This document shows, piece after piece, positions 25,451 to 34,014 of a stretch of DNA of 64,000 nt. Source of the stretch: an uncultured Bacteroidales bacterium. GTDB taxonomy: Bacteria > Bacteroidota > Bacteroidia > Bacteroidales > Bacteroidaceae. Numbering within the stretch: the stretch's first letter is position 1; every line of letters starts with the position of its first letter. The translations under genes were made by a program, and so were the position numbers. The notes under the pieces are model-generated. The model did no database searches. It saw only the letters and a list, made by a program, of their open reading frames with translations, and was not told the DNA's origin. Location of the stretch: positions 17,980-81,979 of the forward strand of contig CACYBB010000013.1 of NCBI GenBank assembly GCA_902772585.1. Reading direction: 5' to 3'.

Positions 25451-26126
25451 TTTCTTCCAGCAGGTCGGGACGCAGACGGCGCGTACGCTCCATAGCCTGT
25501 TCCAGTTCCCAGTTACGTATTTTCGCCTCGTTGCCTGAGAGCAGTATCTCGGGTACCTTCCAACCTTTATAGTCGGCAGGACGCGTATAGATAGGTGCTG
25601 CCAGCAGGTCGTCCTGGAAACAGTCTGACAGGGCGCTCTGCTCGTCGCCAATGACGCCAGGCACCACACGCACAATGGCATCGGCAATCATTGCAGCCAC
25701 CAGTTCACCACCCGTCAGCACAAAGTCGCCAATCGATATCTCCTTGGTAATCAGGTGGTCACGCACGCGCTGGTCGATACCTTTGTAGTGTCCTGCCAGG
25801 ATGATGAGGTTACCCTTCAGCGACAGTTCGTTGGCCATGTGCTGGTCAAAGCGCTCTCCGTCAGGCGATGTGAAGATGACCTCGTCGTAGTCGCGCTCTG
25901 CCTTCAGCGCCGTAATGCAGCGGTCTATCGGCTCACACTGCATCACCATGCCTGCCGACCCGCCATAGGGGTAGTCATCCACGCGGCGCCACTTGTCAAG
26001 TGTGTAGTCGCGCAGGTTGTGCAGGCGTATCTCGGCCAGTCCCTTCTTCTCGGCACGTGCCAGGATGGATTCGTGAACAAAGCCCTCCAGCATTTCGGGC
26101 AGTACGGTAATGATATCTATTCGCAT
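25446..26126 (-). CDS. trmD: tRNA (guanine37-N1)-methyltransferase
   Basis: A 226-aa SPOUT methyltransferase that makes m1G37 and prevents +1 frameshifting. Conserved blocks: [22 protein letters not shown] at the N-terminus, [34 protein letters not shown] (knot), [14 protein letters not shown] and RRLRPDLL at the C-terminus. Full length. Its start overlaps the end of the patatin gene by 10 bp, so both come from the patatin promoter. Confidence 0.96.
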   Translation of the reverse strand: MRIDIITVLPEMLEGFVHESILARAEKKGLAEIRLHNLRDYTLDKWRRVDDYPYGGSAGMVMQCEPIDRCITALKAERDYDEVIFTSPDGERFDQHMANELSLKGNLIILAGHYKGIDQRVRDHLITKEISIGDFVLTGGELVAAMIADAIVRVVPGVIGDEQSALSDCFQDDLLAAPIYTRPADYKGWKVPEILLSGNEAKIRNWELEQAMERTRRLRPDLLEEK

Positions 26127-26968
26127 GTGTAAAACGCTTTAATCTGTTCAATATATCGTTCACCCACCTCGCGGCCTATCTCATAGACCAGTCGCATCTG
26201 TTGTGGGTCGTGGCTCAGGTGGCCAATGGGTATCTTCTCGTCAGGACGGATTACCAGACAGCGCCCCTCCCGTTCAGCCTCTGCCACGTACTCCAACTGC
26301 TTGTTGTACATCAGGTGGCGCTCGTCCAGGGCCTTCAGAAAGTGTGGGTACTTCCTCAGCGCCAAGCGCATCAGCGGCATCAGTTGGTTGTGCTCCTTCT
26401 GGTACCCCAGGGGCTGCGTCAGTATGACCACGTTGCGGTCGTAGCCCTGCTGCTCGTAGTAGGCTAGGGGAATGCTGTCGCTCACGCCCCCGTCCAGCAG
26501 CTTTCGACCTTGCACCTCCACCACCTTCGACGCCAGCGGCATGCTCGCCGAGGCCCTCAGCCACTCCAGTTCGTCGTAGTCCACATGGTCCATCTTGTGA
26601 TACACCGCCTGTCCTGTCTCTACGTCTGTGCATACCACGGTGAACTCCAGCGGGTTCTCCTCGAAGGTCTTCGTGTCGAAGATGTCGTACTTGAAAGGCA
26701 CCACGTGGTATCCGAACTCCGCATTGAAGTAGTCGCCGCTCTTCAACAGCGACCGCCACCCGCTATACCTGCTGTCCTTGGCAAAGCTGGTGTTGTAGCG
26801 GATGGCGCGCCCCACCTGTCGTGACTTGTAGTTGCAGCCGAATGCCGCCCCTGCCGACACGCCAATGAGCCCGTCAGGCTGGACGTCATGTTCCATCATG
26901 ACATCTGTCACCCCTGCCGTCCATAGTCCGCGCATGGCGCCACCTTCCAGTACCAGTCCTTTTTTCAT
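26117..26968 (-). CDS. Patatin-like phospholipase
   Basis: A 283-aa lipid acyl hydrolase with the complete patatin signature: oxyanion loop GGAMRGLW, nucleophile motif GVSAGA and dyad DGGVSD. Start [10 protein letters not shown] (26968) is chosen because the conserved glycine loop normally begins within the first 15 residues. A longer frame to 26986 would begin inside the promoter. The -7 box (26973-26980) ends only 4 nt before the ATG, which suggests a very short or leaderless transcript. Cytoplasmic; lipid substrate unknown. Operon with trmD. Confidence 0.9.
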   Translation of the reverse strand: MKKGLVLEGGAMRGLWTAGVTDVMMEHDVQPDGLIGVSAGAAFGCNYKSRQVGRAIRYNTSFAKDSRYSGWRSLLKSGDYFNAEFGYHVVPFKYDIFDTKTFEENPLEFTVVCTDVETGQAVYHKMDHVDYDELEWLRASASMPLASKVVEVQGRKLLDGGVSDSIPLAYYEQQGYDRNVVILTQPLGYQKEHNQLMPLMRLALRKYPHFLKALDERHLMYNKQLEYVAEAEREGRCLVIRPDEKIPIGHLSHDPQQMRLVYEIGREVGERYIEQIKAFYTCE

Positions 26969-26972
26969 GCTG

Positions 26973-27105
26973 CAAAGGTAGTGCAAACCGAATGAAAAAC
27001 CAAATAAATTTGAGTTTTTCTGAGGTGCAGCCTACCTTCTCCATGGGAGAAAGGTACAGATAACTGAGTGAAAATCAAAATAAATTACGATTTATTTTCA
27101 TTTCC
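26973..27105. repeat. Intergenic repeat-like block carrying the patatin promoter
   Basis: It contains the promoter TACCTTTG (minus strand, 26973-26980), two similar A/T-rich blocks (GAATGAAAAACCAAATAAAT and GAGTGAAAATCAAAATAAAT) about 75 bp apart, and between them the near-palindrome CCTTCTCCATGGGAGAAAGG. No coding potential is seen. It may be a dispersed repeat. Confidence 0.45.
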
Positions 27106-27114
27106 GAGGATTGC

Positions 27115-27948
27115 CTAATACAACGGCATCCAACTTGTGATGCTATATTTGTCATCTCCCGTCAGGCGCGACTCACTAACAATCCTGACGTTTTCTTTTA
27201 TCTGCTCAGAGTAGCGCCATCCGATGATTTCACGAATATAGCAATTGATCGTGGCAATGGAATACGTTGCGAAATCTGCCCCTTTGGAGTAGGCAATGAG
27301 GAACGAGCGGTAGTAGGGCGAATTATTCTCCGTAAAGGTTTTTACTTCGTCATAGCAAACATAGCCTTCATACATGCCCGCAGCCTCCAGATTCCACAGG
27401 AACTCCTCTGGGTATTCAACGATTTCAGGATAATTGCCTCTTTTATTCATCACCCAACGATAATCTGTCAAATTCCGCTTGCCATGAGGCGGAATGGCAA
27501 TCATTCTTTGCGTGGCAAGCGAGTCCCTGCTTTTGCTGGGGTCGTAGTAACAGTATTTGCTGCCGTCGCTGTCCGTTCTGAAACAACGGCTTCGGTCTAT
27601 GTAAATCGTGTCAGCCGTCTTGTTCTTGATTTGCACGAAGTACACGCGGTCCTCCTTGTCGTTATAGATGGGGTTATCCACCCATTTCTTCAGGAAGTTT
27701 ATTTCAATGTCGTCGTTCGACATCAGCGAATTCGTCTTGACGCCGAAGATGGCGGTAAAGTCTTTCGATTTCCTGCGGTAAAGTGTCTGTCCCAACACTA
27801 CACGAAAATGGCAGCGGTTGTACCTGTCAATTACCTTCTGGTTCTTTTTGTCGGGCCCTACGTAAACCATCTGCTGCGACGCTTGCTGCGCCAGTGCATT
27901 CATGGAGCACAGCAGACAGAATAAGATGATCATCTTCGCCTTCTTCAT
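27115..27948 (-). CDS. Secreted protein of unknown function
   Basis: A 277-aa protein with a clear signal peptide (MKKAKMIILFCLLCSMNALA, cleavage after AQA-like context). The mature part is rich in Tyr, Asp and Lys and predicted as mixed beta. Conserved-looking stretches are YFVQIKNKTADTIYIDRSRC and IAIPPHGKRNL, reminiscent of envelope proteins with an immunoglobulin-like fold, but I do not recognise a family. It stands alone downstream of the C26 peptidase gene, in the same orientation, 24 nt away. Confidence 0.7.
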   Translation of the reverse strand: MKKAKMIILFCLLCSMNALAQQASQQMVYVGPDKKNQKVIDRYNRCHFRVVLGQTLYRRKSKDFTAIFGVKTNSLMSNDDIEINFLKKWVDNPIYNDKEDRVYFVQIKNKTADTIYIDRSRCFRTDSDGSKYCYYDPSKSRDSLATQRMIAIPPHGKRNLTDYRWVMNKRGNYPEIVEYPEEFLWNLEAAGMYEGYVCYDEVKTFTENNSPYYRSFLIAYSKGADFATYSIATINCYIREIIGWRYSEQIKENVRIVSESRLTGDDKYSITSWMPLY

Positions 27949-27972
27949 TGCTGTTTTTTGTCTGATTTTGAT

Positions 27973-28989
27973 TTAATGTTTTTGCGCACCTTGTTTTATA
28001 AGGGCACGGAAGTAACAGAGGGCACTGTCGTAATCCATGAAGCGCGAGGCATCGGCAGCACCGTTGGCATGCTTTGCTACAGCCACTTCGGGGTGATATT
28101 GAAGGCCTATAAAGAAGGGCTTGTCCGTTCGTTCCACCGCCTCGATGATGTCTATGCCGCCGGTCTTGGTGACAGCGGTCACCTTAAGTGGTGTTCCCTC
28201 CACGCTCCGCACGGCCTGATGGTGCCATGATGGCACGCTGCTGACCGTCTCGCTGCCCACTATCTGCCTAAGCAGCGACGAAGGGTCGGTGACTGTGACA
28301 TCATGAACGGCGAAGTCGCGCCCGTGTTCAGCCGTCGGCTCCGTGCGGTGCTCATCGGCATATTGCAGTCCTTGCGAATCGAAGTAGGTACGCAAATCCT
28401 GTATCATCTGTGCGCCTGAGACCACGCTGAGCATCTGCATACCCCGGCAGATGCATAATACTGGTAACGTCGGCTCCTGATCCAAGCACCATCTCATCAG
28501 TATATAGTCCGACACATCGCGCCGTCCGTCGCAGTTGCCCTCCGCCTCGATACCGTGCCAAGGCTCCGGAGTCTTATAGAATGTAGGACTGATGTCCGCA
28601 CCGCCTGTAAAGACAAGTCCGTCCAAAGTGGCAAGCAGGCTGGCGATGTCCTGGCCTGCAAAGGGATTGTTCTTCACCTTGTTTGCATACTCTTGTAGCA
28701 CTATGCCATGCTCGTCAGTGTACTGTGCCAGCATCTCATCACCTTCATATTCCATAAAGGGCGACTTCAGTAGTGGCAGTGGCACGGGTACGCCTCCAGC
28801 CTCGCGCACGCTCTGCAGCGCACTGGTGTAAGAGATGGACGTACTGTCGCCACGCCATGCTATGCCGATGCGGATGGGAATGTCATCCAGCCCGGCGGCA
28901 TTATCGCTATTTCTACACGACGAGAAAAGTGCCAAACCACTGATAAGGGCGACGGCGTATATAATATATGGATATTTCTTCAAGTACAT
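27973..28989 (-). CDS. Lipoprotein class I glutamine amidotransferase, peptidase C26 (PuuD-like)
   Basis: A 338-aa protein. Start MYLKKYPY (28989) gives a lipoprotein signal with lipobox SSC (Cys25). A TTG 21 nt upstream overlaps the promoter box and is rejected. The amidotransferase domain shows FTGGADISPTFY, the nucleophile elbow PVLCICRGMQML and the His-Glu pair in GLQYHPE. The family hydrolyses gamma-glutamyl bonds, for example gamma-Glu-GABA; an envelope location is unusual for PuuD but common in Bacteroidetes C26 proteins. Its -7 box is TAATTTTG at 29008-29015 on the minus strand. Confidence 0.85.
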   Translation of the reverse strand: MYLKKYPYIIYAVALISGLALFSSCRNSDNAAGLDDIPIRIGIAWRGDSTSISYTSALQSVREAGGVPVPLPLLKSPFMEYEGDEMLAQYTDEHGIVLQEYANKVKNNPFAGQDIASLLATLDGLVFTGGADISPTFYKTPEPWHGIEAEGNCDGRRDVSDYILMRWCLDQEPTLPVLCICRGMQMLSVVSGAQMIQDLRTYFDSQGLQYADEHRTEPTAEHGRDFAVHDVTVTDPSSLLRQIVGSETVSSVPSWHHQAVRSVEGTPLKVTAVTKTGGIDIIEAVERTDKPFFIGLQYHPEVAVAKHANGAADASRFMDYDSALCYFRALIKQGAQKH

Positions 28990-29115
28990 AACTCGATATA
29001 TTTTCTGCAAAATTACAAAAAAATCGTTTCATTGCATAATTTTTTCTGAAAAACATCTTCAAAGAGATAAAAGACGTCTTTAATTGAAGTATTCACCATT
29101 TAAAAAGTTACGATT

Positions 29116-29232
29116 ATGCAAACGAATGATGTTAAGACTAAGAGAGTTCACAACCTGATTATTGTCGATGAGAGCGGTTCTATGGAAGTTATCCGCAAGC
29201 AAGCATCTGAAGAAGAAATACGAAACCGGTGA
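29116..29232 (+). pseudogene. N-terminal remnant of a von Willebrand factor A protein
   Basis: The frame from ATG 29116 reads VHNLIIVDESGSMEVIRKQA, the start of a bacterial vWA protein with the DxSGS MIDAS motif. It breaks off after about 27 residues into SEEEIRNR and a stop at 29230-29232, exactly where DUF2075 sequence begins in another frame. The rest of the vWA gene is absent. It looks like a deletion joint. Confidence 0.6.
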
Positions 29233-30877
29233 ACTGGATAAAAACACGACTATTTCCAAAATGGAAACTGTCGTAAACAGAGGCTTTAGAAGAGAAGGTG
29301 TCAATGAAACCTGTCCCTGTGACACACTTATTGATGCTGCAAGAAATGTTTGGCGTTCTAACAATGTTGCAGGTTTTACAAAAGGTGAGGCAGAGGAAGC
29401 TACTCGCTTGATGGCTGAGGATTATATTGTGAGCACGGTTGTCGAAGAAACAAGACAACGCAATGGCGGACGTGGCAAATCCATCTGTTTTGTGACAGGC
29501 GTTCCTGGTGCAGGCAAGACATTGGTAGGATTAAATGTTTCTGTTGCTCTACAAAATGTAGGTGCAAGTATGCTGTCTGGAAATGGACCTCTGGTTTCTG
29601 TATTAACAGCCGCCTTGAAACGAGATTTAAACAAATATAAGAAACAGTTAAAGACTGCAACCAATGAGATTTCTGTAGAATCTATCATAAGAGGTGCTTA
29701 CGGCTATAAGAAAGAAATCTTCGAGAAACGTTTGGATTACCATGTTGGTGAAGGGACTGTTTCTTTAAAAGATAATGCAGAACTTAGCAGCCAGCATGTG
29801 CTTATTTTCGATGAAGCTCAGCGTGCTTGGAATAAAGCCAAGATGATACGTCCAGGACAGAGCGGCAAGAAGTATTGGCAGGAAGAGAAGTTTCCATTCT
29901 CAGAGCCAGGATTGCTTCTGTGGGATATGAATCAATGCGACTGGGGTGTATTTGTTTGTCTTGTGGGTGGTGGCCAAGAGATACATACTGGCGAGGCTGG
30001 TATTTGTGAATGGCTACGAACCTTAGAGGAAACACCAGAACTCAGGGATTGGCATGTTTACATGTCTGACGAATTTAAGGGTGAGGTTTATAATAGCAAG
30101 GATGGTTCTGGTAAGACGATAGAAGAATATAGAACTATTTTTGAAGCACAGAACCGCCTTACAATAAGTAAGGATCTCCATCTTACCGCATGTCAACGTT
30201 CAAATAGAACGGAGAAAGTTTCTGATTTCGTAGAGCAACTGCTAAATTGTAATGCAGATGCTTGCAGAACACTTTATAACAATGAAATCAAAGGCAAATA
30301 TAAAATTTATCTGACCAGAGATGTCGAAAAGGCAAAAGCCAAACTTAGAGAGCGAAAGGCCGAGACCCTGAATAAAGGTTTCGTTGATGGTCAGAATGAC
30401 GAGGAAGTTCGTATTGGTATGCTTATGTCTTCAAAGGCAGCACGCATGAGACCTTTGGGATATGAGATAAAGAAGGAGAGCCAATATAAGGATAAGGTAC
30501 CTAGTTGGTTCCTTGACTCTGACGATACTGTTGTTTCATCGGACTTCCTTGAGATAGCATTGAACGAGTTCTTCGTTCAGGGACTTGAATTAGATTTGGC
30601 TGCTGTTATGTGGGATGCAGACCTTCGTTATAATGAGCAAAATAACGAATGGGACTATTTTGACTTTAATGACAGGTACTGGAGTGCTGTTGACAAAGGT
30701 GAACAAGAACTAAAGCGTTCATACATGAAGAACGCTTATCGAGTATTGCTCACTCGTGCCCGCATCGGTATGGTTATCGTTGTGCCTTATGGAAGTCAAG
30801 TTGACAAGACACGTGCACCAGAGTTGTACGACGGAACATACAACTATCTAAAGTCACTTGGATTAGAGGATATCTAA
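29162..30877 (+). pseudogene. DUF2075 (Schlafen-type) helicase, N-terminally truncated
   Basis: The 571-codon frame holds a superfamily-1-like NTPase: Walker A CFVTGVPGAGKTLVGLN (about residues 110-126), Walker B VLIFDEAQRAWNK (about 218-230), later helicase motifs LTACQRSNR and the C-terminal NAYRVLLTRARIGMVIVVP. The first 12 residues (MSMRAVLWKLSA) come from the vWA remnant in another frame. The native N-terminus, which in relatives extends further, is missing. The NTPase motifs are intact, so a truncated product could still fold. DUF2075 proteins occur in defence islands. Function here is doubtful. Confidence 0.65.
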
Positions 30878-31101
30878 TAACTTTTTTCTATCAACGACTC
30901 CAAACTCCAACCGCAGATGGCTATAAAGAAGTCGTCTGCGTGTTCGTTGTTTAGCGAGGCGAGTAGGAGTTGGCGAGCCTTCTTGTAATAGGGCTCGTCG
31001 TCAGAGTCGATTTCGTTAAGCATCGTCTCGTAGAACCTTTCGAGAAACTCCTCGTTCGCATTGTCGAGGATTGCTTGTATTTGTTCTTTTTCCATCGTCA
31101 T
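30874..31101 (-). CDS. Small acidic protein of unknown function
   Basis: A 75-aa protein (MTMEKEQIQAILDNANEEFL ... CGWSLESLIEKSY), helical and acidic. The -7 box TACTTTTG (31111-31118) lies 9 nt upstream of the start used here; MEKEQ at 31095 is an alternative start. It overlaps the DUF2075 frame end by 4 bp, convergently. No family recognised. Confidence 0.6.
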   Translation of the reverse strand: MTMEKEQIQAILDNANEEFLERFYETMLNEIDSDDEPYYKKARQLLLASLNNEHADDFFIAICGWSLESLIEKSY

Positions 31102-31212
31102 TTTTGTTTGCAAAAGTAATGCATAAAAAACTGAAAACCGAAATCTTTAACCATTTCCAGGCTTTGCCAGGAGATTTTAACTGTTTATGCGAATAATCTC
31201 AGAAATAATTCG

Positions 31213-31220
31213 TAAATTTG
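31213..31220 (+). promoter_or_regulatory. Promoter of the first nudix operon
   Basis: TAAATTTG box within a 33-nt stretch (ATCTCAGAAATAATTCGTAA onward to the GCAGGCAA) repeated exactly ahead of the second nudix gene (box at 38752-38759). Confidence 0.7.
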
Positions 31221-31237
31221 CAGGCAAATAGGACGAA

Positions 31238-31630
31238 ATGAAACAGATAGAAGTCGTTGCAGCAATCATCCGTAAAGGAGGTAGTACCTTCGCCACGCAG
31301 CGAGGATACGGCGAGTGGAAGGACTGGTGGGAGTTTCCTGGCGGGAAGATGGAAGCTGGGGAAACGCCAGAAGAGGCGCTCGTGAGGGAGATTCGCGAGG
31401 AACTTTCTGCAGAGATCAGCGTGGATGAGTTCCTCTGTACGGTGGAGTATGATTATCCGCAGTTTCATCTCACTATGCATTGCTACCTGTGTTCGCTGGT
31501 GACTGAGGCGCTGCATCTGAATGAGCATGAAGCCGCCCGCTGGCTAACAAAAGAGCAATTAGATAGCGTTGACTGGTTGCCTGCGGATGTGAAAGTGGTG
31601 GAATCGATTAAACAGAAACAGGTATTATGA
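31238..31630 (+). CDS. Nudix hydrolase, MutT-like (copy 1)
   Basis: A 130-aa (deoxy)nucleoside-triphosphate pyrophosphohydrolase. The Nudix box spans residues about 36-58 (GGKMEAGETPEEALVREIRE then EL), complete with the REXXEE core. The N-terminus KQIEVVAAII and C-terminal WLPAD match MutT/8-oxo-dGTP pyrophosphatases. Its stop overlaps the DUF488 ATG by 4 nt, placing it first in a three-gene operon. A near-identical paralogue lies at 38768-39241 with the same promoter, differing mainly by a 25-codon insert there. Substrate is inferred from family. Confidence 0.92.
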   Translation: MKQIEVVAAIIRKGGSTFATQRGYGEWKDWWEFPGGKMEAGETPEEALVREIREELSAEISVDEFLCTVEYDYPQFHLTMHCYLCSLVTEALHLNEHEAARWLTKEQLDSVDWLPADVKVVESIKQKQVL

Positions 31631-32244
31631 GATTATATACGGTAGGGCATTCTAATCATACTCAAGACGAGTTGCTTTGCTTGCTAAACACGCATCTCGT
31701 GAATTGTGTGGTCGATGTGAGAAGTGTGCCTGCGAGCAGTCATAATCCTCAGTTTAATCAGGAATCACTTGGTTGGTTTCTGCGGGAGAAGAACATTGAT
31801 TATCAGTTCTTTGGAAGAGAATTGGGGGCTCGTCGGATGGATTGTATCAATCAGGATGGGCTGGTGGACTTCGAAAGAGCGATTCATACTGCTTTGTTTC
31901 AGGAGGGTGTCGATAAGTTGATGAGATTGCTTGATACTAAAACGGTTACTTTGATGTGTTCGGAGGCGGAACCGCTAGAGTGTCATCGTTTTGCACTTGT
32001 GGCCCGATATTTTCATGAGCATGGTGTTGAGGCGTTTCATATTCTGAAAGATGCATCGGTGGTAAGTCATCATTCGCTGGAGCAGAAAATGGTGGACACG
32101 TATCTTCATGCGAAAAGGCCCATGCTGGCTCATGTTGATGAGTTGTTTGGGACATATAATGCAGAACAGCAGTTGCAGGATGCATATCGGCTGAAGAACA
32201 AGGAAATTGGTTTCCGCCTGAAAACGGATGAGTTCATCGACTAA
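31627..32244 (+). CDS. DUF488 family protein
   Basis: A 205-aa protein with the DUF488 hallmarks: YTVGHSNHTQDELLCLL, VVDVRSVPASSHNPQFN, FFGRELGARR, and a conserved acidic-cysteine block LMCSEAEPLECHRF (Cys residues about 111 and 119). The function of DUF488 is unknown. It overlaps nudix by 4 nt and is followed 5 nt later by the dual-OB gene, so the three are cotranscribed. Confidence 0.88.
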   Translation: MRLYTVGHSNHTQDELLCLLNTHLVNCVVDVRSVPASSHNPQFNQESLGWFLREKNIDYQFFGRELGARRMDCINQDGLVDFERAIHTALFQEGVDKLMRLLDTKTVTLMCSEAEPLECHRFALVARYFHEHGVEAFHILKDASVVSHHSLEQKMVDTYLHAKRPMLAHVDELFGTYNAEQQLQDAYRLKNKEIGFRLKTDEFID

Positions 32245-32249
32245 GCGCT

Positions 32250-33281
32250 ATGGATACTCACTTTATCTGTCTGGCAAATTCGTATAAACGTGGAGGACGA
32301 TGTATTGCGGGTGTTGAGATTGACATTGACGCTAACGATTGTTGGACTGTAAAACGTAAGGAGGATGGGAACCCTATTTGGATTCGACCTATATCAAAAG
32401 ATACTGAATTTGGTGAAATTCCAGAAGGTGAAGCACATAATGTTCCCCTAATGTCTGTTGTTCGACTGACGGATGTGGTGGCATGTCCGAGCGAGTCGCA
32501 TACTGAGGATGTGAACTACGGCAGTATGCATGCTGTTGGGAAGGTGTCATCGTGTCATGAAGTGTTTCGAGAGTTGACGGACAATGTTCATACAACGCTT
32601 TTTTATTCAACCGAGTATTCGATTTCTATTGAGACATACGTTCAGGGAGATTACTCTTTGATGATGGTTCATCCTGAAGGCTTTTCGTTTCGACTGGACC
32701 CGACAAAGAATCGGGCGAAGTACTATATGATTTTCCGATACAATGGCGTGACCTACGATTTCTCTATCACAGATCCTGCTTTCTATCAATATATCAGTCA
32801 GTATCCTGAAGCCATGAACAAACTTTCCGATGTCTATCTTGCGCTGTCTTTGGGATTGGAATATGAGCAAAGACACCATAAACTGATAGCTGCAGTTCTT
32901 ATTCCGAAAACAGGTACTGCCATAAAAGATCCTTTTGTAATTCGTCGAGATATTTTACGTGAAAAGAATGTACGGCAGTTTACGTTTTCAGAGCGTAGAA
33001 GGTGTAAAAAATGTTTCATTGTTCCAAGCCAACAAGGGTTTGCTGCATGTATGAAGATGAAGAATGGGCAGGAGGTGTTTATGACTATCGACGATGGTTG
33101 TCAGGTTGAGGCTTGGCAGAAGGTTAATCTCAGAAAGGCACAGATGGTGACATACGAGGATGCCGACGGTAACGAAGTAAAACGGATGAGGATACCAGAC
33201 ACGACGATGAGTTTTTCATTCTCGCGTATGTTTTCGGATTTAGAGAAGTTTTTCTGTATCGGAAAGACTTGCTACTGCTGA
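32250..33281 (+). CDS. Dual OB domain-containing protein
   Basis: A 343-aa cytoplasmic protein. Its start FICLANSYKRGGRCIAGVEI is typical of the dual-OB family, predicted to bind nucleic acid or nucleotide. Two beta-rich parts can be seen, residues about 5-115 and 125-250, then a basic, Cys-containing C-terminal part (RRRCKKCFIV, later KVNLRKAQMV). No catalytic motif is evident. The family is repeatedly found beside DUF488 genes; that context is recalled, not computed. It ends the operon. Confidence 0.7.
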   Translation: MDTHFICLANSYKRGGRCIAGVEIDIDANDCWTVKRKEDGNPIWIRPISKDTEFGEIPEGEAHNVPLMSVVRLTDVVACPSESHTEDVNYGSMHAVGKVSSCHEVFRELTDNVHTTLFYSTEYSISIETYVQGDYSLMMVHPEGFSFRLDPTKNRAKYYMIFRYNGVTYDFSITDPAFYQYISQYPEAMNKLSDVYLALSLGLEYEQRHHKLIAAVLIPKTGTAIKDPFVIRRDILREKNVRQFTFSERRRCKKCFIVPSQQGFAACMKMKNGQEVFMTIDDGCQVEAWQKVNLRKAQMVTYEDADGNEVKRMRIPDTTMSFSFSRMFSDLEKFFCIGKTCYC

Positions 33282-33333
33282 TGCATACACAAAAAGAATC
33301 GTCCCGTTGTGTACTCTTTTCAATAATTATTCG

Positions 33334-33341
33334 TATCTTTG
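33334..33341 (+). promoter_or_regulatory. Promoter of the deoxyribosyltransferase-like gene
   Basis: TATCTTTG box 9 nt before the ATG at 33351, making the earlier in-frame ATG at 33339 part of the promoter. Confidence 0.65.
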
Positions 33342-33350
33342 CCCTCAGTT

Positions 33351-33779
33351 ATGAAACGAAAGATATATGTAGCAAGCAGCTGGCGGAACGTTTATTATCC
33401 AGATGTTGTAGCTAAGTTGAGGGAGGCTGGACACGATGTGTATGACTTCCGCAATCCGCCATTGGGTGACCCTGGATTTAAGTGGGGTAATGTGGATCCT
33501 CACTTTATGGAATGGTCGCCTGAGGAATATAGAGATCATCTGATGCATCCCAAGGCTGTTAAGCAGTTCAAGAACGACATCGAGGCGATGAAGGCTTGCG
33601 ATACGTGTGTACTTGTGTTGCCTTGTGGTCGTAGTGCTCATACGGAAGCAGGATGGTTCGCAGGGCGTGGAAAATTGACGATTGCCTATATTCCAGAGAA
33701 ACAGGAGCCAGAACTGATGTACAAGTTGTTCAATAAGGTTTGTTGCTCAATGGATGAACTTATAGATGCATTGAAGTAA
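33351..33779 (+). CDS. Nucleoside 2-deoxyribosyltransferase-like protein
   Basis: A 142-aa protein with a Rossmann-like fold of the nucleoside 2-deoxyribosyltransferase/DRHyd superfamily: KIYVASSWRNVYYPDVVAKL at the start, an acidic stretch FKNDIEAMKACDTCVLVLP, and the active-site helix GRSAHTEAGWFAGRGK with the conserved Glu. Such enzymes cleave or exchange N-glycosidic bonds of nucleosides or nucleotides, and relatives act in phage defence. Here the substrate is unknown. It has its own promoter 3' of the dual-OB gene and abuts the vsr remnant. Confidence 0.75.
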   Translation: MKRKIYVASSWRNVYYPDVVAKLREAGHDVYDFRNPPLGDPGFKWGNVDPHFMEWSPEEYRDHLMHPKAVKQFKNDIEAMKACDTCVLVLPCGRSAHTEAGWFAGRGKLTIAYIPEKQEPELMYKLFNKVCCSMDELIDALK

Positions 33780-33780
33780 T

Positions 33781-34014
33781 ATGGATAAACTCACCACAGA
33801 ACAACGGCATAAGAACATGTCTGCCATTCGGTCGAAAGATACGAAGCCAGAAATGATTGTGCGCAAGGGACTGTGGAAACGTGGTTTCAGATGGAAGATG
33901 TGATTGAGAATTCAGAGTGCTGTAAGATTCCAAAGTCGAACAGGGAGTTCTGGGTGGCTAAGATTCGCAGGAACAAGGAGCGTGATAAGGAGGAACAACG
34001 TAAACTGGCGGAGA
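33781..34014 (+). pseudogene. vsr (very-short-patch endonuclease) remnant, copy 1
   Basis: The N-terminal part of Vsr is intact (EQRHKNMSAIRSKDTKPEMI), then stops at TGA 33901-33903. The middle of the protein, including the catalytic Asp and the FVHGCFWHGH metal site of the family, is deleted. A later piece (CKIPKSNREFWVAKIRRNKE) follows in another frame and breaks off at the joint with the AlbA/HATPase gene. It is nearly identical to copy 2 at 37683, with a 14-nt deletion between AGATGG repeats. Confidence 0.85.

Noticed and set aside
33904-34014. Native N-terminus for the AlbA/HATPase gene
   Set aside because: The first codons come from the vsr remnant read in another frame, as comparison with the second vsr copy shows.
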